DNA of 64,000 bases from NCBI GenBank assembly GCA_015183035.1, contig JACZZP010000013.1:806001-870000 (forward strand), written 5' to 3'. The translations under genes and the position numbers were made by a program. The notes under the pieces are model-generated. The model saw nothing but the letters and a program-made list of their open reading frames with translations, was not told where the DNA came from and did no database searches. Origin of the DNA: Meloidogyne chitwoodi (Eukaryota > Nematoda > Chromadorea > Rhabditida > Meloidogynidae). Below, in pieces: positions 1 through 11,690 of this stretch (the first letter of the stretch is position 1; each line of letters starts with the position of its first letter).

Positions 1-15
1 AAAAAAACACCTTTT

Positions 16-116
16 ATTAATTTTTATTTTTTAAAGATTAAATCCACAAACAATAGATCGGCTTTCAATTGAAGGAGATATTATATTACATGGAGTTCAT
101 TTAAAATAAAAAATTT
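16..116. repeat. Direct repeat copy A flanking the MULE
   Basis: About 100 bp that recurs in the same orientation at 4085-4180, with scattered substitutions and small gaps. Shared blocks include AAAGATTAAAT, TTAATTTTTATTTTT-like runs and GAGTTCATTTAAAATAAA. The two copies bracket the whole MULE insertion but lie outside its target-site duplications, so they are not part of that element. The remainder of 1-426 is A/T-rich and I see no gene in it. Confidence 0.7.
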
Positions 117-648
117 AAAAAGCCATTTTATTTTTAATAATTTTGTGCCTTTTTTTAGCCATTTCTCCAAAATATTTTTATTTTATTTAAAATATATTAA
201 AAAAATATGTACATACATAATTTTATTTTATACATTAAAAAAAAAATTTTAAAAAAAAATCAAAAAAAAATTTTAAGGATATATAAATGATTTCAAAATA
301 ATATTACAAAAGGATGTAAGAAATATTAAATAAATATTTAATTCTTATAAAAAGTAGTTAACCATAAGATCAACCTCAGTAGATCAACTCACTAGTTTGA
401 ATATCAAAAGATCCAGTCTCAAATATGTCATTAGTAGAGAACGGATTTATATGGATTTCCATATTTTTTTCCTGAACTAGTTGGGTGCTGAAACGCACGA
501 AAAACGTAGTTTTATCATATGTTGTTAAGATAAAAATCGAGTTATCAATCCATATTTTTTCATATTTTGGCGTTTTGTCCATATTTTCCATATTTTATCC
601 ATATTTTGGCGTTTTATTCATATTTCAGCCAATAAATATCGTGACACG

Positions 649-725
649 ACAATTGTACAGTGGGAAAATTGTACAGTGGACAATTGTACAGAAGACAATT
701 GTACAGAGGACAATTGTACAGTGAA
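649..725. repeat. Left subterminal array of ACAATTGTACAG units
   Basis: Five tandem 15-bp units of the form ACAATTGTACAG plus three variable bases (GTGG, GAAG, GAGG variants; one unit begins AAAATTG). The order of variants is mirrored in the right array at 3231-3307, so the two arrays are inverted copies. Subterminal repeats of this kind are often transposase-binding sites in DNA transposons; that role is inferred. Confidence 0.85.
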
Positions 726-1257
726 TGGTGGTTAATTGGTTTAGTTTCAATGGAAAATTAAATAATACATACAATAAAGAATAATTAAATTTTATAAAAC
801 TATTAAATTAAATATATGAATTTCATTTTCTATTTTATAGCTTGGATAAGTTTTTCAAAAGAAAAGTAAAGGAAATTTATTTATAATAATCAACTATCAA
901 TCTCCTAAAAATAGATAATATAATATATTAATTTTTATAGTTTAATATGTATTAATTCAAAAATTTTTATTTTTCTTATTAATCATACTTTTTTTTATAA
1001 ACTTTTTAATAAAAATAAATGAATAATTTCCATTTCATTTGTTAATATCACGTCTTAACAGATGTCTAACGAAACGATGTAAAATAACAAAAGTGGCGAA
1101 AATGAAAAGTGGTACTTAATTTATTTTAACATATTGGATCATAATTTATAAAATAAATTCGCAATAAATTAATTCCTAATTCATATAATAAAATAAAAAT
1201 GTAAAAAATTGTATTAATTGTATATTTAATTTTTTCAACTAGGCCTTTTTTCCTTTA

Positions 1258-3211
1258 ATGTCTTCAAGCGACGAAGGAGAGATAGTTTCAGATATAGGAT
1301 CAGAAATTGAAGAAGGAGAAATAATGGTGGACTATAATTTAGAATTTTTTGAAACTAAATCCGAAAGAGGGAAAAGTCTGCTTACAAGAGGAGGTTTTGA
1401 ATACTATTTTGAGGCCGAAAGCAGAAGTATGGAAGGTGTTGAGTTTTGGAGATGTGTAAAGGTGGTAAAAAATATTAAATACTGAAATAAAATTATAAAA
1501 TAGATTAGAAATGGCTATTGTCCAGCTAGAATCCATGTGCTTAGAGATTGGAATCAGTTAAATGAAATGAGGTTTAAATATGGAAAAATTAAAAATGCAA
1601 ATCACAATCACGCTTCAAACCCAGAGAGCCAATCGGTATGTTTATGTTTTAACATTTATTTCTTAACATTAGATTCGGCGCGCTATTGAGACACTGAAGA
1701 ATTTGGCTCGAGCAGAAAATCCTTTAACGAGCAGAGATGCAGTAGATCAGTCACGTGCTAATATTACAGTAGCCGCACGCACAAATGCTCCTTCAACCTC
1801 GGCAATGTCCAAAACTTATCAAAGAGCTAAGCGCCGTTCTCAAGAAGAATTGGGAGATCGAGGCCTTGATGCTCTTAATCCTACCGAAATAATTGTTCCA
1901 GAGTATCTAAATCAATTTACCATTCTTGATGAGAATGTTATTATCCAGAATGTAAACAAAAAAATTTTTGTATTTGCTTCTCCCTATTCTCTTTAATTAT
2001 TGACACAGTATTCCACAGAAATTGCATTGGATGGCACTTTTGATGTATTTTTTATAATAAATTATCACTATTTTATTTTAAGACTGCTCCGAGAGGTTTT
2101 ACACAAATTTTTACGATTCATATAATAGTGGATTACTGTGCAATCCCAGTGGTATTCGCTCTTCTTCCTTCAAAACGAACAGAAAATTATGTTAGAGTAT
2201 TTCAGGCTGTTCGAGACCACTTGCCTAATTTTATGCCTGAGCGTATTATGTCTGACTTCGAATTATCGGAATTAAACACTATTGAACAAATATTCCCAGA
2301 ATCACAAAAATCCGGTTAAAATAAACTCAATATTAAAATTATTTTAGGTTGTAATTTCCATATGGGGAATGCAATATACAAAAAAATAAAAAATCTTCCA
2401 CAACTAAATCAATTATATACTCAAAATGAAGAGGCCCGCCATAAACTACGATCATTTCAGGCTTATAATATTTTTTTTATAATTTAGAATTTAGGCGCTT
2501 GCATTTGTACCACCTAATGAAGTTTATATTTTTTTTTGTATACTCATTGAAGATTTTAATCCCATAGAACAACCAGAAATTTTTGGTTTGGATTAATTTT
2601 TCTATAAACCTTATTGTAGATTTTTTAAAATACTTCATTCGCACATGGATAGGACCAACTTACGTAATGGAACACCCTCAAATTGTTCCCGAACAGGAGG
2701 ATGCTAATTATGGCGCGGGTGTTGACGCATGGATACGTGACTGGATAATTAATGAAAATTTGTTAAACAGAACGGCTCTTTTTCCTATTCCGGTTCCAGG
2801 CCTAAAATATTTTATACTATTCTCTCTTTAGTTATGGAATCTGACAGAACGACTTGAAAATGGCCTTTCTAGAACTAATAATAGTCTCGAGGCATGGCAT
2901 GGAGTTTGGTCTAGTTTGCTTCATAGGCGTCCGCGTTTAAGCCAATTTATAAAAAGAATGTTAAAAGAATATACACGTTGGCAGGAAATTGTGAGGGAGT
3001 ACCACAATTCTCCGGCAAATGGTATAAGGTATTATATGGATAACTAGGGATTTTTACAACTAAAAAATTAAGGGGAAAAGGAATTCGTCGAAGAGCAGTC
3101 TACATTAACCAAGATGCAAATTTACAACAAATCTACGCTGGATTTGAACAGCGAGCAGGCGATCCTCTTAATTATTTACGAACCATTTCTTATAGATTGG
3201 CGCGTCATTAA
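1258..3211 (+). CDS. FLYWCH zinc-finger MULE transposase
   Basis: Multi-exon transposase. Exon 1 (1258-1461) begins MSSSDEGEIVSD and carries the start of a FLYWCH finger (TRGGFEYYF, EFWRCVK). A 42-bp intron (1462-1503) leads to the finger's second half with Cys and His-x-His (NGYCPARIH, NHNHA). Later exons give the MULE catalytic region (EIALDGTFD, then APRGFTQIFTIH; PVVFALLPSKRTENYVRVFQ; IMSDFELSE; CNFHMGNAIYKKI) and a C-terminal part with LENGLSRTNNSLEAWH. The Asp of LDGTFD, the Asp of MSDFE and the downstream Glu (LEAWH region) are candidate catalytic residues. All frames join through GT-AG introns of about 35-45 bp except one near 2460, which would need a GC donor. It ends SYRLARH at 3209-3211. 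It lies inside the element at 435-3872 and would move it. The open frame suggests function; host domestication is less likely because TIRs and TSD are intact. Confidence 0.8.
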
Positions 3212-3230
3212 TTTTTTAAAAATGATCGTT

Positions 3231-3307
3231 CACTGTACAATTGTCCTCTGTACAATTGTCTTCTGTACAATTGTCCACTGTACAATTGTCCCACTGTACA
3301 ATTGTCC
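3231..3307. repeat. Right subterminal array (inverted copy of the left one)
   Basis: Five units reading CTGTACAATTGTCC and close variants, the reverse complement of the left array in the same relative order of variants. It starts about 20 bp after the transposase stop codon. It is 565 bp from the right terminus whereas the left array is 214 bp from the left terminus, so the element is asymmetric. Confidence 0.85.
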
Positions 3308-4084
3308 TAGCGCCATAAATATTACTATTTTTCAAGAAATCAATCAATATTTTCCATATTTTGGCGTTCAGTCCATATTTGTCCATATTTTGGCTTTTTT
3401 CCATATTTCAGCCCATAAATATTACTAATTGCACGCCTTCACAACAAGAGAGACGATAGGTAGAGACGCGTGGACAGAATGCCAAAAATTTTCATTGAAA
3501 AATGGGTCGGTTCAAAACTACCAGAAAATTTAGAAAAATTTCGTACTTAGTCCAAAAATACGAAATAAAATTAGTCTAAAGCACGAAATACGAAAGACTA
3601 AATACAAAAGTTGCCCATCCCTGGTGTATAGTACAAGGTCAACCAAAAAAAAGTTAGAAATGTACTTAATCAATAATTGTGAACAAAATAATGATTTTTA
3701 AAGTGTTTTGAATATGAAATAAAAATTTTAAATGTTAAAATTTTGCATTTATATTCCATATTTTGTCCATATTTAGACTTTTAATCCATATTTCAGTCCA
3801 TATTTTACGATTTTTAGACCATATTATATGGCCATATTTTTCAATTGATAGTCCATATAAATCCGTTCTCTAGTCATTAGAAATAACACATCGAGCTGAG
3901 TTTAATGAAGCGAAAATCTCTAATTTAGGCAAATGATTGGAATTATTCAAATTTACTTACCTAGTAGAATTAGAAATTACCTAAAAATATCTCATGTTCT
4001 AAAAAGTGTTATTTATATGAAGATAAAAAATTTATATAGATAATTGTTTACTTGGATTTTTAATTTTTTACAAATTAAATTCAA

Positions 4085-4180
4085 CATTAATTTTATTTTT
4101 AAAGATTAAATTCAAAAACGAAAGATTTGCTTTTAATTGAAGAAGATATTTTATTAAATTGAGTTCATTTAAAATAAAGT
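4085..4180. repeat. Direct repeat copy B
   Basis: Partner of the copy at 16-116, same orientation, about 4 kb downstream. It lies in the gene-free stretch 3881-4686 between the MULE and the EGF-repeat gene. A long reading frame at about 4273-4506 has no ATG at its start and no recognisable content, so nothing else is annotated there. Confidence 0.65.
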
Positions 4181-4686
4181 TTTTCTTTATATTTCTCCAT
4201 TTTTTACATACTATTTTCATCAAATTAGTCATGGCGTTTTTATAAAAAATTTGATTTCTTTCTCTATAAAAATTGCAAGTACATTACTTGTATTTTTTCT
4301 TGCTTAATCTCAAATCTAAGCTCTTGTTCGAGTTTTTATTTCCATTTTTATGGTCTTTTTTTAGTGTACTATTTTGCGTTTATTTGCTCACACAACATTC
4401 AAATAGGGCGAGCGTTGACACTTTTTTATTGACAGACCAGCATTGGTGGTCTCCATTCACAAAAAAAAATGCGATAAAAAAGAGATGGGAACTAAATAGG
4501 AGGTAAAGCAAAAATGCGCGAATTTATTCTTTTATTTTTATTTATTATTCATTGTGACAAGATAGAATTAATTTTTTGTTTTTTTAATGAATAGTTTATG
4601 CATTTAATTGGCGCATGTAGTATTCAGATTTTTTTATAAATTTTATCTCATTTTAAATATTTTTATTATTTTCAGCTTGGCATAAA

Positions 4687-6844
4687 ATGTCTATTATTAT
4701 CGAACCACATATTTCTAATAAAAGAAATCGATTGAGAGCCTTCAATGAAAACGAGAATATTGTGTTACATAAAAATGAAGCATCTCTTCAAGGTTAATTT
4801 AAAAAAATTAGAAACTGTTTTTACTTATTTTTTAAGAAACTGAACAGAAAGATTTTGGCCAAGAGATTACTTTTGTTAATACAACTCTTTCTAGTACTTT
4901 AGAAATTATTGAAAATGCTAAAAAGGATATTTCTCCTAAAGAAGGTCTTTCCCATCATAAAGAGAAAAAAGGAATATCTTCTACAAAATCTTATGAATTT
5001 AACAATAATCAGAATGATAATGAGAAAAAACTGGTACTTTCTGTAGATGGAAAAAAGAAGGATGAAAAAAGTTTAGGTTAAATAAGTTTATTTAATTAAT
5101 TCTAGGCACTATAAGTGTTAAAAAGAATGTTTTTATCTTGCTTTTGCAAATATACAAAGCCACTAAAAATGAAAAAAAATATTTTCTATTCATTCTATCT
5201 ATTTTTCGGTTTTTTATTCATTTTTGAAAAATTTTCACATTTTATTTGTTGTATTCTCTTTTTCTTCCGCTTTTGGTATCTCCATTGCATTTGGGTCATA
5301 ACTAATCTTTATTCTAGATCATCATTTATCTGATCATATAATAAACAACCATATATATTCTTTTTTTTTTAATTAATTAATTAATTTTTTTATTAGGCTT
5401 CAGCACAAGACTTTCCACAATGTGGGAGGATGTGAAACGAATGATGGGATTTTCACCTGATTGTTTAAATGGTTTATTTAATATATTTAAATATAAAATA
5501 AATTTATATATTTTTAGGTGGCTATAGAAGTATTGGCAGTCGAAGTTGCACTTGTCCACAATATTTTGAAGGACAGCTTTGCGAACAAATTAGTTAATTT
5601 TTTTCTCATTTTTTTAAATTCCTTATCAAAATTAAGTATTTTTAGTTTGTGCAAATGGTGGTACTCGAATTAAAGAAAAAACTACAGGTTTTGGCGGTAT
5701 TCAAATTGAAGAGGATATTTGTAAATGTACTCATCCGATTTATATAACTGGTCGGAATTGTGAACAAGTTAATTGCCAAAATGGTGGACGTCTTCTCAGT
5801 GATGGAAATTGTCAATGTGCTGATGGGTGGTATAGTGGAAATTTTTGCCAGGTTTTTTAAAACAAAAATTAAATAATTTCTTTTGATTTTTTTAGTATTA
5901 CACTTCCTCTTGGCTTGTTGCAATTGGAATACCACTTTTATTTATTGCCCTTGTTATTTTTTGTTGTGTCGTTTGTCGCATGGATTTGTGCTCATTGTGT
6001 CGTCAGCGTTCATCAGTAAATACACAGAGGATGCGTCAAAATGATCGAAGTTTGTTTATTGATTATTTAATAGTTAAACTATATTTACATAATATTTGAA
6101 TTAAAATTGTAGTAACTAATTTTTGATAATTAAATATATTTTTATATAATAGTATAAACTATTTATCGTTTCAATTTTACAGGATCACGTCGTCGTCAAC
6201 ATCAACAGAATTGTCCCAATGCCTTTGGCGATTGTAGACAACTTCGAGCTGGTCAAAATCGCTCCCGGCGCTCAAACGATAATTCTTCAAATGTACCTCG
6301 TCGCCAACAATATGATGAACATCTACAAAATCTTTATTCTCAGGTTATTTTTTTTTGTAAATATATTAATTTTTTAAAATAATTTTAGCAAAATCTTTTA
6401 AATTCTCAGCATCAAGATCAACAACAATATGTTCTCCGCTTGGAACGATTTCCAATGCTTTATAATCCAAATTGTATTATCGACAAACCATTAGATCCAC
6501 CACCGCCATATGAACAGGTTTAATATTTTAAGATATTTGTAAAAATAATAATTTTAAAGGCGATTCTTTGTGTTCCTACACCAATTTTTGGAGTTTCACC
6601 AAATTATTACAATTATATGACTCAACAACAATCAAATGATGTTTCAGTTAATCAAAATATTTTAACTGTTCAAGAAGAAAATGTTGATGAAAGAAATGAG
6701 AATGTTAATGAAGTGAATGAGGACGTGGGAGAGGAAATATTAGAAGAAAGAGAAGACGAAAATAACATTCAAGAAGAAAATAATCAGCAAAGAATTCAGC
6801 AACCATCAAGTGAACATTCATCATCACCTACAATCTCCAAATAG
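4687..6844 (+). CDS. EGF-repeat single-pass membrane protein with PPxY motif
   Basis: The start follows a TTTTCAG acceptor by 11 bases, the pattern of a trans-spliced 5' end. The N-terminal half (MSIIIEPHISNKRNRLRAF...) is charged and low in complexity. From about 5396 come three EGF-like modules: CLNGGYRS...CTCPQYFEGQLC, CANGGTRIKE...CKCTHPIYITGRNC and CQNGGRLLSDGNCQCADGWY...C. A hydrophobic helix follows (LVAIGIPLLFIALVIFCCVV), then a Cys/Arg-rich juxtamembrane stretch, a Gln-rich tail, PPPPYEQ (a PPxY motif of the kind bound by WW domains) and an acidic C-terminus ending PTISK. The role is probably cell-surface adhesion or signalling; I cannot name an orthologue. No signal peptide is visible at this start. 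The splice from about 5079 to 5395 is phase-compatible, but an alternative acceptor near 5105 leads to a stop, so the N-terminal half is less certain. Confidence 0.7.
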
Positions 6845-7668
6845 TTATTTTTATTTTTAAAAAAGCTTCCTCAAAATACTCTATCGGTTATCGAAACCGA
6901 ATTAAAAGTTTTCAAACTTGAAAACATTTCTAATCTTTTGTTCAGCCAAAAAGAAATTTTTCTACTTTGATTCTAAAAACATCTAAAATTCAAAAGTGCT
7001 GACCTGCGAGTATAGAATCTTTATAAAGAATTTATAGAAACATTTTAAGTAATATTTACTTGAATTATTAAGATCTCTCTTATATCCGTTCTAATCCATC
7101 CAAAAATACTTATATAGTCGCATCTTTGTCTTTTTTTTTTTGCTCAGGAATTTTAATAAAATTACTTAAAAATAATTATAAAATTAAAATCTACCAAAAT
7201 TATAATATTTTCTGTGATTTTCCTATTCTTGTATTTAACAATTATTCGATATTTTTTTAAGTTGATTTCCCTAATTTATGCAACTCAAAACTTAAAATTC
7301 GATTAAAATAGAAACTAAAAAGGTATTTTACGGAAATCAACGCTTTTGCTCCTTTTATTTAAGATTATTGAAACATAAAAAGTTTTTGCCAACTTCTTGC
7401 TACTTATTTTATCGTCCACTTTAGCAAATCTTAAACACTTTTAAAACACTTTAAAAATTTTGTCTATTTTTGCTTTGCGATTCGCTATTTTTTTTTTGAA
7501 ATTTATTACTTACAGAATAAAAACATGAAATTTTTTTTATAAATATTAGCAGGTTAAAAGGTAAAATTATTTTTATATTTTGCAAAGTTTTTGGTATATT
7601 GAAAGTTAAACTTGAAACTGTAACCTCATTCCCATTTTATATTTTCAAAATTTTATCAAAATTTATTT
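6845..7668. other. Intergenic, convergent gene ends
   Basis: The two flanking genes converge here. The sequence is A/T-rich with many short homopolymer runs. I see no coding exon, structured RNA or repeat array. Confidence 0.6.
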
Positions 7669-10603
7669 TCATAAATATTCTATATTAATCATTCGTCCTT
7701 CAACAGTTGTGCCCTGTAATGCAGCTTTTGCACGCTCAGCATCCTTTAGTTGAACAAAACGAACTTTAGCAACACCAGGGGTTATCATTTCAACAGATTC
7801 AAGATCACCGAATTGCTGGACGCGGTCGCTAACAATTTGCCACGTGTAATCTACAGGCAACTAAAAATTGGAAATAAATAAAGTCCAAATATTTTTCATT
7901 CAATAAATATAATCATCATATAAAGTTAATTACATTTTTTATAAGGATAATGCGCGAAACGTCGTAACTTCCTCCAACACCTCCAGCTGTAGATGAACCA
8001 CCAATTGACCCAAAACCACTGGTATTGTTGTACTCATACTAAAAAAAACTATTTATAATATATAACAAAATTAAAAGAAGAACCTTCATCCCGACAGATG
8101 CTTGTTGTGCGCCTACTTGTGAAGAAAAGTTGGGTGATGTTTTTGTGGGATATTGAGAACCTCCACTAGCTCCTCCAAATTGGGGAACACCAGGCGTTAA
8201 TCGTGATTGTCCACTAGACTGCCCACCAAAATAAGTTGATTGAAAGGTTGTTGGTTGATTAGAAGACTAAAAATGATTTAATTTTTCTAATAAAAAGATT
8301 AAAAAACCTGAAAGTGTCCTACATGTTGCTCTTGTTGCGGAATCACTTGTTGAAGTGCTGCTTGTAATGGTACTTGAGTATTAATTCCACCCCAACTCAA
8401 TGATACAGGTGGCACAGTTGGTGTAGCTAACAAAGGAGTGGGTACTGGAGCAACGGTACCATTCAATGGAGTAGGAACTGAGCTAGAATTCATGTTTGAA
8501 ATAACACTAGCAACATCTGTTAGCGGAGCACCATTAGCACCAAGACCCATGCCAACACCACGAAGGCCAAACTAGGAAGATTTAATTAAAAAATTAATTA
8601 ACATCCTTCTCAATAAATTATCTCCCCGCGTAGCACCCTCATCTAAATTAATTAAACAAAAATATTAACAAACCGGAAGCCCTCCCGGATCACGTCTTTC
8701 AATGTCTTTTGGATATCTATCCATACGCACAGCTAAAGTTCTATCAAACAGTCTTTGACCATTAAGCATTGAAACAGCTTGAACTGCTTCAATTGGATGA
8801 GAATATTCACAAACAGACATTCCTTTTGTCTTTCCTTCTTTGTCCATTTGTAGATCCATCCACGTCACTTTTCCCGCTAATGCACAAATATCGAAGAGGC
8901 GGCCAACAGTGCAATTATAAGGAATCTAACAATTAAAAATAAATTTGAAATTATAATCTAATTATTAAAAGATTAAATAAGAATTGAAAAAATAATAATC
9001 AACCACGATCAAATCTATTGTTCATATCAAAATTAGACAAAATAACCAACATTTGTAACAAATACTCGATTGCAAAGAGGAGTGCCGATGCCCAATTGAC
9101 GCAAGAATGATGGACTGAGACCAAATGTTTCACTTTCATTAATGCTTAAACCACCATTGCCAACATCACGATCAAAAGCAGAACCCCCTCCTCCTCCTCT
9201 GGTCCGTTCAGGACGATCACCACCTCCAAGGAAGTCTATACCAGTGTCCTCTTTTACTTTGCGGAAGAAGGCAATTGGATCCTCAACAAAACAGATTTTA
9301 AAGCTTAATTTTTATAAAAAAAAACAAGTTGGCAAATAAGTTTTATAACTAAATTCAAACCCAAAATTTAAAACTATTTGGAATTGTCTAGTTTATGGAC
9401 AAGAAAATAGATAAGAAGGTCCTACAACAGATTTAAAGATTCCCGCTGATTTTAAAACAAAAACCAACATAACCTACGTACAAAGCCTTTAGTTTCAATT
9501 TTTTGTAAGACGAATATTTTAATTAAAATTCACTCTAATTTCCTTCGCAATGATTAAACGATCATGAAGTTCCGTTCTGTGCATGTTGTCTATACATTTA
9601 TTTGCACCATCCCTATGTTTAAATTCAACAACGGCACAGCCCTTAGAACGTCCATCTCTGTCTTCAAGCATTTCAACAAAATTTACCTGAATTGCAGACG
9701 TAATTTTTGTTAAATTGAAAATCGAGAATTAAAACAAGGACTCCCATAAAATATGTTTTCAAATGGATTTGTTAACGGCTTTCTAAATTTTTCTTAAATT
9801 ATAAAAAAAATTTTAGACTCTCAAGAGCAGAAATGTTGAAGTCACAAAAAACTATAACAATTTTTAACCGTTTACAAAATTCCTTTGAATGACACAAGAG
9901 AAAGAAGCCCAGTGATAATAAAGAATAATACAATTTAGTTAACCTCGCCGGCTTTTTCGCGAATAATATCCTTCAATTCCATCCATTTAAGCTCCCAAGG
10001 AAGGTTAGACAAATAGACCATTCGGTCACTTTTGTGGTCTATTCTATTCCCGGCGCGTTCTGAAATTTCAAGACATGATGAATTAACAGCGTCAAAAGAA
10101 ACAGAATTCAATATATTTCAAGATATATATAAAAACATCCATAAACAACTTTCTGGATCTTTATTCAATTCTCTTTTAAAAAACTTATTTGAAAAACAAT
10201 GCCAAAGGAGACAAAAAGGTGCTATAGACAAATAGCAAATGATGGCCCAAAAGTATGATGGAAATATATACACGGATAAACTTTAAAACGCTTAAAAACT
10301 TAAAATTAACTCAAGAAATGGAATTACATGAAAAATTTAAAAAAAGTGCTAGAGATGAAAATTATAACTATCTTATTTGACGAAACTTTACAAAAATTTA
10401 AACAAAATTAATTTCTTTTCCTATCAAATCAATATTTAAACGTACTGCTTCAATTAATTGTAAAGAAACAAAAACTCAAATTTGTAATATAATCCTAATA
10501 TTTAAATAATACCTCCTCCACGATCACGTCGACGTGAAGCTGAATCACTTCTCCTACCACGTATGGGACTCCGAGATCGGCTTTTAGACCTTTCGGTTTT
10601 CAT
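7669..10603 (-). CDS. hnRNP M / MYEF2-like protein with three RRMs
   Basis: Reads from ATG at 10603 to TGA at 7671-7669. The first exon is an Arg/Ser-rich basic leader (KTERSKSRSRSPIRGRRSD). RRM1 starts at about 10030 (DRMVYLSNLPWELKWMELKD, then GRSKGCAVVEFKHRDGANK near 9600). RRM2 spans exons near 9060 and 8660-8940 (NRVFVTN, IPYNCTVGRLFDI, KGMSVCEYSHPIEAVQA). A Gly/Gln/Pro-rich linker follows, then RRM3 (7669-8030: SRIILIKN, LPVDYTWQIVSDRVQQFG, GVAKVRFVQLKDAERAKAAL). Three RRMs with the last at the very C-terminus match the hnRNP M/MYEF2 family, nuclear pre-mRNA-binding proteins that act in splicing. Intron 1 (about 10035-10512) is unusually long for this locus and holds a 67-codon plus-strand frame I could not identify. 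Confidence 0.85.
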
Positions 10604-11690
10604 GACAAAATTTGAAGTTAATTATTAATGTAGTACACTAAATCTAAAAAATATATTAAAATAAAATAATCAAATTAAAAAATCAAGGTATAAAAAAATG
10701 AAAAAATGGCTCTGTCAAACAAGAACAATTAATCTACAGTATAACATTTCATTGATTATTGGCATTTAGAAAATAATTTGAAAAATTATCCATTTCATAA
10801 TGTCAACTTGAAAAAAATATTTCATAATATTTACTTTCTAAATTGATATTTTAAACTTTTTTATTATTAGATATTTCGAAAATTTACCGCTTTAAAAAAT
10901 TAAAAGAAAGTTAGGGAGAGAGACAAAAAGGAAAATGAAAAAAATAGTATGGGTTGGAAGATATAGGCATTTTTCACATAATGGATGCCTGCCTCATCGT
11001 TGCTCCCCCTTTTACTATCAAAAGTTCTCTTTTGACTAGAAGTATTTTGTTATTATTTTAAATTTTACGATTTTATTTTATGAATTAACATAAAATCCGT
11101 TAATCTTTTTTTATGATTAAAAATTTGAAAAGCGTGGAGTACTTTATGATGTTAATAAGAACAGAAATTGTGTTCGCTTTGTCCGCAAAATTATTTTTGC
11201 AACTTATGCTTCCTTTTTAACAACTCTCTTAAATATTACATCTATTAGACAAATACATATTTCAATTTTGAATTTACATTAAATCCGCAATCTTTTCCAT
11301 TAGTTAACTCAGTTTTAGTCCGCAAACTTTTATTTCTATGCTTTTTCTATATTTCTCATTTCGTTTGTCACCTTTTTTATTTTATTCTTTTCTCCTACCC
11401 TTACTCTTACCCTTCATTGCGACCCAAATCCAACTGCCCAAGCCGCTAATGTTACTCCTCCTTCTTTTACTTTCCTCTCTTAGCAGTCATCTTCGAAGAA
11501 ATACCAAAACACCCGTCCATCACTCCTCGTCTTCGGAAGAAGGCTTCGTTTCTCCTTACATCTTTTATATTTTATACCCAAAATAAACATTTTTTGGACA
11601 ACTAACTTATAATATTTCTCTATTTTAATATTTCAATAATTTTTAGGATCTATTCAATTTTTTAAATACTTGCCTATTAACAAAAAAGAA
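10604..11690. other. Divergent intergenic region between hnRNP M-like and ANP32
   Basis: Shared upstream region of two divergent genes. A pyrimidine-rich, less A/T-rich patch lies at about 11340-11545 and could be a transcribed leader, but its 82-codon frame (hydrophobic, Leu-rich) resembles nothing known. A TTTTTAG acceptor at about 11645 probably marks the trans-splice site of ANP32. Confidence 0.5.

Larger units (their letters stand above)
435..3872 (+). mobile_element. Complete MULE-type (Mutator-like) DNA transposon
   Basis: The ends are inverted copies: the left end starts TAGAGAACGGATTTATATGG and the right end is its reverse complement (about 21 bp). The flanking bases are identical 8-mers, GTCATTAG at 427-434 and at 3873-3880, a clean target-site duplication. 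Inside each end lie clusters of CCATATTTT-type subrepeats and an array of 15-bp units in opposite orientation (649-725 and 3231-3307). The interior carries an intact FLYWCH plus MULE transposase gene (1258-3211). MULE transposons typically make 8-10 bp duplications, which agrees. Exact duplication and an undisrupted gene suggest a fairly recent insertion (inference). Confidence 0.88.

Noticed and set aside
435..3872. Idea that the FLYWCH-MULE gene is a domesticated host gene
   Set aside because: Terminal inverted repeats and an exact 8-bp target duplication are still present, so it is better described as a transposon.
10032..10235. 67-codon plus-strand frame in intron 1 of the hnRNP M-like gene
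   Set aside because: It looks mildly coding but matches nothing I recognise and has no splice or start context; left as unidentified.
11338..11586. 82-codon Leu-rich frame upstream of ANP32
   Set aside because: Pyrimidine-rich leader DNA translated; no homologue, and ANP32 has its own start after an acceptor at about 11645.
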